A DNA stretch of 64,000 bases from Cyanobacteria bacterium SBLK (GTDB lineage Bacteria > Cyanobacteriota > Cyanobacteriia > Cyanobacteriales > Spirulinaceae). Below are positions 36,446 to 44,524 of this stretch, one piece after another. The DNA lies in contig JAGHZQ010000037.1 in assembly GCA_017746715.1 (NCBI GenBank), forward strand, positions 1-64,000, given 5' to 3'. The notes under the pieces are model-generated. The model was not told the DNA's origin. It worked only from the letters and a program-made list of their open reading frames with translations, and did no database searches. Numbering within the stretch: position 1 is the stretch's first letter; each line of letters begins with the position of its first letter. The position numbers and the translations under genes were made by a program.

Positions 36446-38350
36446 CTAGTATAACTCCGGACAAAACTCGCGTCCCCATTCAGCTAAACCCGCTTGAGGA
36501 TTTTCCAATTGGCGATTGAGCAAATCGATAATACCCGACATTTTGTTGAGCAGATCGAAAACGACAATATTACAAGGTTTGGCATTTTGATCTAAAAAAC
36601 TGCTCGTATTGGCATCCAGTCTCAGATAAAACTTTGGATCTCGATTAATATCGCTTCCGAAACCGACAATGATAACTTTCAATTCGTCTTGACTATTCAA
36701 TTTTCGACAAGTCGTTTCAACTAAATTCACAAATTGGTCGGGATCGTCAAGAGAGCCATCAGTATAAACAATGACAAATCCACCTTGATTATTCCGCGTT
36801 CCAAACCATCGATCGAGAACTTGGGCCATGGTCGGAGTAATGAACGTGTTACTATCAGGTTGATTTTCTTCGAAAATATCGGCGACTTGCGAATCATCTT
36901 GAATGATGCGAGAAACCGTAGCAGGACGATTGGGACTGAACAAGGTAATTGTAATTTCGTCACAGATTTTTTCACCATTCATTCCTTGATGATTGAGGAT
37001 GTTATAAACATGGCTTTCAATCACTTCTGGAATGGCTTCCCAACGGCGTTTTTTATTAAATACATCATCTCGCTTGACCATTGAGCCGCTTTGATCGATG
37101 AGCATATAAACGTCACGGTTATAAATTTTTGAGCTAGGCATCTTAGACCTCCGTTGTTTGAGTTGATTTTGCGTTTGTTCTACCCATTGTTGAGTAAAAA
37201 TTTGTTGATAAATTGGGTTGGCAATTTGTAGATATTTTTCCGATTGACCGACCAAACCGGACACGAGCAAATCGGTCTGCGATCGCGAGTTTTCATCTTT
37301 TTGAATCGATTGCCCCTGCAAGATTCGAGCGTACAAGTTTAAAGTGTAATGCTTGCGATCGAGTTCATCAGGATCGCCGCGAATGAGAAAATCGGCGACT
37401 TGCTTAAAGTGCAACACTAAAGGTACATCTCTGAAAAATCGCTCTTGAATGACTAGATTTTTTATTTGTTCTTTTGGTTCTCTTTTATCTCCTTTTCTAG
37501 ACTTCCGATAAAGTTTATAACATAAAAGAATTGTTAAAAAGGATTGCCCTCGAGTCCAATTCATAATTTCTTGCAAAATTGGGTTAGGGTTTGCTGTAGC
37601 CTTTTTTAATCCTGAAAGCAAGGATTGACATTGATTATCTTGAAAAGGAGTGAGTTCAATAAAATGAGAACGATCGCCAGTCGTTCTCAAATCAGGAATC
37701 AATCGATAAGGACTCGCAACACCAAAAAGAACAAACTTGAGCCGTTTGAACAAATTGGTTTCTAGATCGGATAGACTCCGAACAAATTGAGTCCAACTGT
37801 CTTGAAGATTCCAGTGCAATAAATGTTGAATATCATCGATAAAAATAGCTAGAGTGCGATCGCCGATCGCGACGAGTATTCGCTGTAAAAATTCCCTACA
37901 TTTTTGTCTGGGATGGTTTTGACGATCGCTCTCCCAAACCGCATTCAATTCATTGGCGATCGCCAACTTCTGTCGGGCGAGTATTTCGCAAATGATTTGC
38001 AATAATCTAAAATAGAAGAAATCTTCTGAAATTGGCTCTCGATATGGTTTTAACTCAATTGCAATCGCTATATAATGAATAGTGTGAGCTTGAGATAGCT
38101 TATAAATAGTCTTTTCTAGCAAACTCGATTTTCCCATCTTTGGTGCTGCCAAAATGTAACGAATGGGAGAGGTAAAGCGATCGCTAACTAGAAATTGCCA
38201 GAGCTCTTCATCTGCGTTTCGTTCCACATAGATTAAAGAATGGGGATGTAATTTTTGACCCTTTGCACCCTGCTCGAAAGAGCGCCCTAACACTCTCTCA
38301 ATTGCAACATAAAATAGCTCGTTAATAGGATTGTACCGTGAATTGAGCAT
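36446..38350 (-). CDS. AAA-like ATPase fused to von Willebrand A domain (operon gene 5)
   Basis: 634 residues, last gene of the five-gene operon. Residues 1-403 form an AAA_35-type STAND-like ATPase: Walker A in ILAAPKMGKSSLLEKT near 85-100, Walker B LAIFIDDIQHLL near 168, and the terminal helix QIFTQQWVEQTQNQLKQ. Residues 405-634 form a vWA domain with a full MIDAS: DQSGS near 420, the Thr in SNTFITPT and the Asp in VIVYTDGSLDD. At the boundary, Met404 has GGAGG six bases upstream, so a free vWA protein could be made from the same mRNA. The gene starts three bases after the stop of gene 4. vWA proteins in such systems usually serve as metal-dependent adaptors. The AAA half is a likely duplicate of the one in gene 2. 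Confidence 0.85.
   Translation of the reverse strand: MLNSRYNPINELFYVAIERVLGRSFEQGAKGQKLHPHSLIYVERNADEELWQFLVSDRFTSPIRYILAAPKMGKSSLLEKTIYKLSQAHTIHYIAIAIELKPYREPISEDFFYFRLLQIICEILARQKLAIANELNAVWESDRQNHPRQKCREFLQRILVAIGDRTLAIFIDDIQHLLHWNLQDSWTQFVRSLSDLETNLFKRLKFVLFGVASPYRLIPDLRTTGDRSHFIELTPFQDNQCQSLLSGLKKATANPNPILQEIMNWTRGQSFLTILLCYKLYRKSRKGDKREPKEQIKNLVIQERFFRDVPLVLHFKQVADFLIRGDPDELDRKHYTLNLYARILQGQSIQKDENSRSQTDLLVSGLVGQSEKYLQIANPIYQQIFTQQWVEQTQNQLKQRRSKMPSSKIYNRDVYMLIDQSGSMVKRDDVFNKKRRWEAIPEVIESHVYNILNHQGMNGEKICDEITITLFSPNRPATVSRIIQDDSQVADIFEENQPDSNTFITPTMAQVLDRWFGTRNNQGGFVIVYTDGSLDDPDQFVNLVETTCRKLNSQDELKVIIVGFGSDINRDPKFYLRLDANTSSFLDQNAKPCNIVVFDLLNKMSGIIDLLNRQLENPQAGLAEWGREFCPELY
37139..37152 (-). 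promoter_or_regulatory. Internal Shine-Dalgarno and ATG for a free vWA product
   Basis: On the minus strand GGAGG (37148-37152) lies six bases before the in-frame ATG at 37139-37141, codon 404 of the AAA-vWA gene and exactly at the domain boundary. A start here would give a 231-residue vWA protein. Confidence 0.6.
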
Positions 38351-38353
38351 GAG

Positions 38354-39481
38354 TTAGGATCTCCCTGTCGAATTATTGTCATTCTGGCGATCGCTCGAGT
38401 CGGATAGGGTTTCGCGATCGCCCGATAACTTTGCGCGATCGGCAACATTGCTCAATGCTTTTTGAATGCTCTCCATTACTAATTTAAACAGAGAAAATGG
38501 CATTTGAACTACTGTTTTCCAATAATTTTCCCACTCTCCTTCAGGAAGCACGGATACATTTTCCCAAACATCTCCTTCGGTTTCTATCAGTTTTGACAAA
38601 CTGCGCCAAATCTTTGCTTGTTCGAGGGTTTCTCTTTGTTTAAAACCCGTCACGACAATTAAAGCACCTTGCTGGGATGGAAGAGAATATTTTTGCAATT
38701 CCTCTGCTAATCCGTAGCATAATGGAGGAATATTTTTACCTATTTTTGGAGTGGTATTGGGAGGGATGTTTGAGAATGATTTGGAATCGGGAACTTCTAA
38801 CAATTGTATCAAATTTGAATGAGAAACCTGAAAGCCATATTCTAGTGCATCTCCTCGTACTTCGATTTCTAAATCGTCGAATAAGGGTTGGTGAATTTCC
38901 TCAATTTTGCGATCGCCGAGTTCTAAAGCATTACAAATTGTGACAAACTTTTTATAATGGATGGGTTGGCCATTTAAGAATCTAGAGATAACATCTGTAT
39001 CTAATTGAAACTTTATTGTAAAATCTTGTCGATCTGTAATCTTTATTTCCCAAAGTGCTTTAATTTCATCCAAATATTCGTTTTTGATTTTAATCGATTC
39101 AGGATCTTTGAGTAAAGTCACGGCTGCACTAATTTCCCGAGCGAGCAGGCCTAATTTGTTAGTGTTTAAAGCACGAGCCGCGAGATAACGCAAACTTCGT
39201 TCGTGTTCCTCAGTATTCTCTCCGACCCAAACTAAATCGATCCGAATGGGTCGAGCCAGAAAATCAACGCGATCGCTGGTTTGTATCTTCGTTAAAAGCA
39301 AGAGCAAGCGGTTATCTTGCAGGCGATCGATAACAATAGAAGGAGATTCATTGTGAATGAGAGCGATCGTCTCTGTCGATAAAGGTGGGAGTTGAGCTTG
39401 TACCGAATTATCGGGTAATACTCGCACCCATCGGTAATCTTTATCGCGATCGCGACCGCGACTTTGTACGTAGATTTCCAT
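38354..39481 (-). CDS. Unrecognised protein of the NTPase/GTPase operon (gene 4)
   Basis: 375 residues from ATG 39481, which has GAGG six bases upstream; a longer start at 39514 would overlap gene 3 by 16 bases. I do not recognise the family. The N-terminus MEIYVQSRGRDRDKDYRWV is striking and probably diagnostic. A central part (about 163-188) reads DVISRFLNGQPIHYKKFVTI, similar in style to the small HTH found at the N-terminus of many cyanobacterial STAND proteins. LTKIQTSDRVDFLARPIRIDLVWVG and GALIVVTGF look like beta-strands of an alpha/beta domain. The C-terminus is a disordered Ser/Asp/Asn-rich tail. Its fixed position between the GTPase and vWA genes suggests a GTPase-associated partner. 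No membrane segment. Confidence 0.7.
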   Translation of the reverse strand: MEIYVQSRGRDRDKDYRWVRVLPDNSVQAQLPPLSTETIALIHNESPSIVIDRLQDNRLLLLLTKIQTSDRVDFLARPIRIDLVWVGENTEEHERSLRYLAARALNTNKLGLLAREISAAVTLLKDPESIKIKNEYLDEIKALWEIKITDRQDFTIKFQLDTDVISRFLNGQPIHYKKFVTICNALELGDRKIEEIHQPLFDDLEIEVRGDALEYGFQVSHSNLIQLLEVPDSKSFSNIPPNTTPKIGKNIPPLCYGLAEELQKYSLPSQQGALIVVTGFKQRETLEQAKIWRSLSKLIETEGDVWENVSVLPEGEWENYWKTVVQMPFSLFKLVMESIQKALSNVADRAKLSGDRETLSDSSDRQNDNNSTGRS

Positions 39482-39498
39482 TGTTTTCCTCGTTTTTC

Positions 39499-40536
39499 CT
39501 AAAGATTGAGCCATTGTTGACCTTGCAAGATGCCAAAACCTGCTGTAGTTTTACGTTCTTTGGCAAACTGCGCGATCGCTTGTTCAAATTCATTTTTCCC
39601 TCCAAAAGTTTTACGAATTGTTCGGAGGACAATCGATCTTTGCTCGAGCAAGGTACTATTATGCAGTTTGAGTAAAAAACTCAAAAAATAGCGGAGTAGA
39701 TGATCGTTATCTTGAGGAGAGTAAAGTGTATCGCGACCTTTTTTGCGAAACCAAAAACGAGGCTTATTCAAATATTCTAGTTCGATTTTCCAGAAAATTA
39801 AACAACCAACTGTTTGCACGGGAGTTGTTACCACAGCTAGATTATTGGCACGACTGGAATCGTGAAAAAATTCCAGTAATGGAGCATATTTTTTTTTGAT
39901 ATATTCTTGCACTTGTTTTGCCGATCCCTCTGTTTGCACGTAGGTTTCGCATTTAACCGGTGCAAAAATGATTAATTTAGGTTCATCTAATTTAAAATAA
40001 GCTGCTTTGAATAGTTCGAGAATCTCCTCTGGTTGATTGATCGCTTCATGCCATTTTCCACTATTTTTAGTAGGTTGCCAATTTTCACCTTGTATAATTG
40101 TTGGTTCTACCATTGCTGGGGTATCAATGGCAATGATAACAACAGCACATTCTCGCAGTAATGTCTTGATAAATTCTCGTTCTCTTGGATCTTTTCGTGA
40201 AATATAACCCCCGGGATAATCTCGAAAAATCAGCTTGCATTCTGTTTTTTTATCTTTTTTACCCAGATCGAAATTAAATTTGGGTAACGAATCGGGTCCG
40301 GATAATGCGGATGTTCCCAAGATTCCACTGGTTATCGGATCGGCTTTCATTTCATATTCTAAACTTTTCAATCTTTGTAAATTTTCCTCAAGGATTGCCT
40401 TGGTTTCTAGATTGGGAATTAATTGTAAATTGACTTCTTCACCGATCGCTTCCAATTGTTCGTATATTGAGGTCAGTAGCGTTGTTTTTCCAACCCCACT
40501 TGCTCCGAGCATAGTGACAGCTAATTCGCTAGACAT
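39499..40536 (-). CDS. P-loop GTPase (operon gene 3)
   Basis: 345 residues. Walker A/G1 is GASGVGKTTL at 11-20. G3 is D-x-P-G-G in FRDYPGGYI near 106-112. At the expected G4 position the sequence is IIFAPVKCE, so the base-recognition Asp of NKxD is replaced by Glu, which makes guanine specificity less certain. The long region between G1 and G3 (helical, NLETKAILEENLQRL) is unlike Ras or Era. It recalls the GTPases reported as partners in bacterial multi-gene conflict systems (the double-GTPase group), but I cannot confirm that family. GGAG lies eight bases before the ATG. Gene 2 ends 26 bases upstream. Probably cytoplasmic and acting as a switch for genes 2, 4 and 5. Confidence 0.8.
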   Translation of the reverse strand: MSSELAVTMLGASGVGKTTLLTSIYEQLEAIGEEVNLQLIPNLETKAILEENLQRLKSLEYEMKADPITSGILGTSALSGPDSLPKFNFDLGKKDKKTECKLIFRDYPGGYISRKDPREREFIKTLLRECAVVIIAIDTPAMVEPTIIQGENWQPTKNSGKWHEAINQPEEILELFKAAYFKLDEPKLIIFAPVKCETYVQTEGSAKQVQEYIKKKYAPLLEFFHDSSRANNLAVVTTPVQTVGCLIFWKIELEYLNKPRFWFRKKGRDTLYSPQDNDHLLRYFLSFLLKLHNSTLLEQRSIVLRTIRKTFGGKNEFEQAIAQFAKERKTTAGFGILQGQQWLNL

Positions 40537-40561
40537 GATAATTCTCCTACATGGGATGAGT

Positions 40562-43500
40562 TTAGTTTAAAAAGTGTAGTTTTTGAGGTTGATTGGCTGC
40601 TTCAACTTTCTCCACTAATTCTAGCCAATCCTGCGATCGCTCTTCTGTTCGACCGAATTCAGCCGGCCAAATATACTCTTTTTTCTGACGGAGAAAACTA
40701 CGCCATTCTTGTTTACTTCCTCCCGATCTCAAAATCTGATCGACAAATTGTTCGATTTCATAAAAAGCCTCTTTACTGGGTTCTGAAGATAGATCTGCTA
40801 AAGCAATTTCGCATTTTGAAACCGCTTCTCCTTGCAGGATTTCTAAATAGTCAAAAATCGTTTTTGCCATTTGCTCTCGGGTTTCTCGGTCATTTCCCAT
40901 CACTTGAGGAATGCGAAGATTAGTTTTATTGGGATTGAGATTATCGAGGTAAGGACGAATATGAGACCGAAAGGTTTTTCGATAAGTCATTTCAAATTCT
41001 GATAGGGTTTTAAAAGCATTACCAAGATTAGTACAGCGAGACGGAATTATCTCGATCGCTTTCTCGATAAATTCATTTCCTCGCAGGCCGGAAAGACCGG
41101 GTAAATTACCTAGATTGGCGACTTCAATTAAGATATCGGTGACAATGGATTTAGCTAAATCGACATATTTTTGTAATCCCATATCCATTGATTCAAATTT
41201 TCGCGTTAAATGGGTACGAATATCGTGGAGATATTCTGCATAAGCAATCGGCCAAGCACCCGAACTTCCGTATCGCTTGAGAATTTTTTGGATATCTGGT
41301 TCTTGTTCTGGAGTTAAAGGAAGACCCGTATCGGTTTTACAATCCTCAATCGTTATTGCAACCTGTTGTTGAAAGTTATTATTTTCCTCCTTCTGCTTCT
41401 CCCAATCGAAATCATAAACTAATTCCTCGAGACTTAGAGCTAATTCCGGCCAAAGGCAATCGAATAAAGCATCAATGCGATCGCTATCGTCAAGTGTTTC
41501 TCTTCCTATTTTAGAACTCCTATATTGTCGTACTTTTTGTAATTCTATATGAATTTGTTGGTGCAATCGATCGAGACAATCTTGATAAGTTCTGGCATAT
41601 CGATCGTCAAGTGCTTTAATATTCGCTGCCAAGTAATCGAGAATTGAATCGAGTATTGTATTCGCTTCTTCTGTATTAGAACAATCAATAATTTCACAGC
41701 GAACGTTTTTGAGATGTTTGGCTTGATGAGTAGCTTTTAATGCTTTACAAGCCTGCAAATTATTATTGTTTCCACGAACGTGATTGAGAATTAAAAAAGA
41801 GCGATTTTCTAGATTATTTAAGGCTTGATTTGCTGTTTTGTAAAGATCGGTATCTCGTTTTTCCCACACAAAACGCAACGCATCAGGACGGCGAATAAAG
41901 AGAACGAGATCGATTTCTTGTCCCAATGTTTCTAAAATTAACTGTTCGTCTCCCAATCTCGTGTCTCCCAATCCCGGTACGTCAATGAGAGCAATTTTTC
42001 CTACTTCTCGATTGGGAAAAGGACAAAATATCGTCACCGATCGCACGATTAAATGCTCGAATCCAATTAACTCTCCCCGAGGATCGCGGGGTTGAGAAAC
42101 ATATTTATAAATCTCCTCTTTTGCGACTCTAGGAAGTTGTCGCGGCGAACCAGAGTGCAGTAAATTTTTGTAATGAGGTAAATGAGCGTGATAATCTCTT
42201 TTGAGATGTTCGTACATCGAGTTTAAAGTTGCATCTCTCTCGGAAAAATCAGGTAGCGATCGCGCAAATTCATCCAAATTTTCAGGAAGTGACCCTAAAT
42301 TTAATTCCACGTAGTAAGGATGAATAACTTCTTTGAGAAAAGACTCTTCTGAATGAACCGTGACCTCTGCATGGGTTTCTCCTTCTTGATGGCAAATCGT
42401 ACTGCGAACAGCCGTACAAGCTCCCCCCACTTTGGCGGGAATTATATCATGATTGAGTCCGCTTAAATGTTGCAATAGCGTGCTTTTTCCTTGACCCATT
42501 AAGCCGACAACGCCTAAATTCAAAGTATCCCGAGAGAGTCGCTTGCGTAACCGTTCCAAGCGATCTCGTTCTCCCATGACGTTATATCGAATTGAGGAAA
42601 AATTAAACGCATTTAAATTCTCTCTAGCATTCATATCTTCTAATAACTCGATGCGGCGTTGTTCCAGTGCATCTAAGGCCGTCATTAGAACATTCAGATT
42701 CTCTTCTACTGTTTTAATTTTAGCGGCTAGAGGTTGACGTTGTAGAATGATATTTTCAATTTGTTGAACTCGTTGCATGGTATTTCTGGGTTGTCTAGAA
42801 ATGGGTATAGGTTGAGGTTTAGATTCTTCTGCAAGCAATTGCTGAAGTAATTCTCGATGAATTCCTTGCACTTTAGAAATGACGCTTTCAGAAGCGGAAA
42901 TTGCTTGCAGCAATCGAACAATGGTATCGATCGCAGAACTAGCATCCTTGGGGCTAAATTCATCATTATCCGTTAGATGAGAGATGGTGTTGCGATAGTT
43001 CTTGATACCAATGACTAAGTTGCGATCTTCCCCTTTTAAGGTATTGAAGAAATTCTGAGTCTTTTTTTCCCTCCACATTTTTTCAATTACAGAGAGTAAC
43101 TTTGAGAGATCTAAATCCAATTTTTGAGGTCGCTGTAAGCTAGGAAGATCGCGATAAAATTTATCTAAAATTTCTTTATTTTCCTGCCAATCTCGATTGT
43201 AATTTTCGCTCATTACACGATTAACAAATGAAGATAATTCCGGTAACAAATCATTGTTCATGATTTTATAAATGAGAACAGAACGATCGAGGGTCATAGA
43301 TGGTGTCTCCTCCTCGAGTTGGGCAATAGTATTTTGAGTTGTTTCAACCCAATGCAAATTAAAAATTTGTTCGTAAATTTTATTGTTTAATTTTAAGAGA
43401 ATTCGATCGCGATCGAATTCCTTACGAGCTAATCCAGAAATCAATAAATCCCAAAGACTATTTTTTGTTCTATCCCATAAAATTGAACCTTGTTTGAGAA

Positions 43501-44524
43501 TTATTTTGTAAAAATTCAATGCTTTGATAAGATTGTGAGTTTTATGGCGATCGCCATAAAGAAAATAGTTTTCTATCTCCTGAAAATGGGATTGTCGATC
43601 TTGAATTCGCCAATTTTTAACAATCTTTTCTTTGACAATCTTTTCGAGATGAGATCCCCAATTGATTCCCTCATCTTTTGCTCCAGTTTGAACGATTAAA
43701 AAACAAAGAAATTGAGTTAAAAAAGGTTGTCCGTTTGTCCAATTCAGAATCAGAGAAATTAGGCATTCTGTATCGCTTGTAATACTCCATAATCCTCTTT
43801 GTAAGGGCCGGCAATCTCCTTGAAAATTTTTCAGTTCGATTTGTCGGCCAATATTCAGCGTAACATTGCTGTCTTGAAGTAAATCTGAAGGTTTTGCAAC
43901 GCCCAAAAGAACGATATTAAATTTCTGTAAAGATTGTTGGCGAACATCATCTCCTAATGCTTTAATATAGCCAATAACACTATTTTGAAATCCTAGAGAA
44001 ATTAAGCTCTGAATCTCATCAAAAAAGAGAATAAATTGACAATCTTTTGCAATCTTCTGCAAAATTTCTTCAATCAAAAAATTTGTGACCTTGCTTGCAG
44101 CTGATTTCTGGATGTTCTTGCTCCATTGTTCGTCCATTTTTTCTGTAAAGCTGCGATTGCTATTAATTGCTAACAGTACGGTATCATCATTTTGCAAGCA
44201 TAAATCGTCGAGTTGTTTGCAAATCTCCCCGAGAATCGTGTACCAAAACGAATCTTCCGATCGCACTCCTCCTAAACCCTGTAAATTGATTTGAATGCAA
44301 ATCGATCCTTCATTACTCAATTGTTCTGCGATCCGTACCATCAAACTTGTTTTTCCCATTTGACGGGGTGCAAGGATGGAACAAACTCGATTGCTGGCAT
44401 GGGAAGAACGACAAAATTGATAGAGTTCCTCATCCGAACTTCGCTTAACATAAGTTTCGGATTTGAGACCGATCAAAGGAAGCGTTCCCCCTTCAATTTG
44501 ATAGTAATCTAGCAAGTTATTCAT
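40562..44524 (-). CDS. AAA-like ATPase - HEPN-like - dynamin-like GTPase fusion (operon gene 2)
   Basis: 1320 residues. Residues 1-409: AAA_35-type ATPase, Walker A APRQMGKTS at 52-60 and Walker B FILFFDE at 164-170, ending in QIFNLHWVETTQNTIAQ. Residues of about 410-555: a helical domain with R-N-T-I-S-H (Arg511 to His516), an R-x4-H motif, followed by SPKDASSAIDTIVRLLQAI; the whole resembles the Swt1-type HEPN family of RNases or RNA-binding domains. After a coiled coil, a dynamin-like G domain begins: G1 GLMGQGKST near 671-680, G2 Thr in GGACTAV, G3 DVPGLGD near 846, G4 degenerate (NHVRG). The last 350 residues are helical. Met410 has AGGAGG upstream. The start overlaps gene 1 by eight bases. 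Inferred role: NTP-controlled effector. Confidence 0.85.
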   Translation of the reverse strand: MNNLLDYYQIEGGTLPLIGLKSETYVKRSSDEELYQFCRSSHASNRVCSILAPRQMGKTSLMVRIAEQLSNEGSICIQINLQGLGGVRSEDSFWYTILGEICKQLDDLCLQNDDTVLLAINSNRSFTEKMDEQWSKNIQKSAASKVTNFLIEEILQKIAKDCQFILFFDEIQSLISLGFQNSVIGYIKALGDDVRQQSLQKFNIVLLGVAKPSDLLQDSNVTLNIGRQIELKNFQGDCRPLQRGLWSITSDTECLISLILNWTNGQPFLTQFLCFLIVQTGAKDEGINWGSHLEKIVKEKIVKNWRIQDRQSHFQEIENYFLYGDRHKTHNLIKALNFYKIILKQGSILWDRTKNSLWDLLISGLARKEFDRDRILLKLNNKIYEQIFNLHWVETTQNTIAQLEEETPSMTLDRSVLIYKIMNNDLLPELSSFVNRVMSENYNRDWQENKEILDKFYRDLPSLQRPQKLDLDLSKLLSVIEKMWREKKTQNFFNTLKGEDRNLVIGIKNYRNTISHLTDNDEFSPKDASSAIDTIVRLLQAISASESVISKVQGIHRELLQQLLAEESKPQPIPISRQPRNTMQRVQQIENIILQRQPLAAKIKTVEENLNVLMTALDALEQRRIELLEDMNARENLNAFNFSSIRYNVMGERDRLERLRKRLSRDTLNLGVVGLMGQGKSTLLQHLSGLNHDIIPAKVGGACTAVRSTICHQEGETHAEVTVHSEESFLKEVIHPYYVELNLGSLPENLDEFARSLPDFSERDATLNSMYEHLKRDYHAHLPHYKNLLHSGSPRQLPRVAKEEIYKYVSQPRDPRGELIGFEHLIVRSVTIFCPFPNREVGKIALIDVPGLGDTRLGDEQLILETLGQEIDLVLFIRRPDALRFVWEKRDTDLYKTANQALNNLENRSFLILNHVRGNNNNLQACKALKATHQAKHLKNVRCEIIDCSNTEEANTILDSILDYLAANIKALDDRYARTYQDCLDRLHQQIHIELQKVRQYRSSKIGRETLDDSDRIDALFDCLWPELALSLEELVYDFDWEKQKEENNNFQQQVAITIEDCKTDTGLPLTPEQEPDIQKILKRYGSSGAWPIAYAEYLHDIRTHLTRKFESMDMGLQKYVDLAKSIVTDILIEVANLGNLPGLSGLRGNEFIEKAIEIIPSRCTNLGNAFKTLSEFEMTYRKTFRSHIRPYLDNLNPNKTNLRIPQVMGNDRETREQMAKTIFDYLEILQGEAVSKCEIALADLSSEPSKEAFYEIEQFVDQILRSGGSKQEWRSFLRQKKEYIWPAEFGRTEERSQDWLELVEKVEAANQPQKLHFLN
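43295..43314 (-). promoter_or_regulatory. Internal Shine-Dalgarno and ATG for a HEPN-dynamin product
   Basis: On the minus strand AGGAGG (43309-43314) with an overlapping GGAG lies 9-11 bases before the in-frame ATG at 43295-43297, codon 410 of gene 2, at the end of the AAA module. A start here would give a 911-residue protein without the AAA part. Confidence 0.5.

Noticed and set aside
36446..38350. Classical MoxR-vWA pair
   Set aside because: The ATPase part is of the AAA_35/STAND type with a P-M-G-K-S loop, not a MoxR, and is fused to the vWA domain.
39482..39514. Longer start for gene 4 of the operon
   Set aside because: It would overlap gene 3 by 16 bases, whereas ATG 39481 has GAGG six bases upstream.
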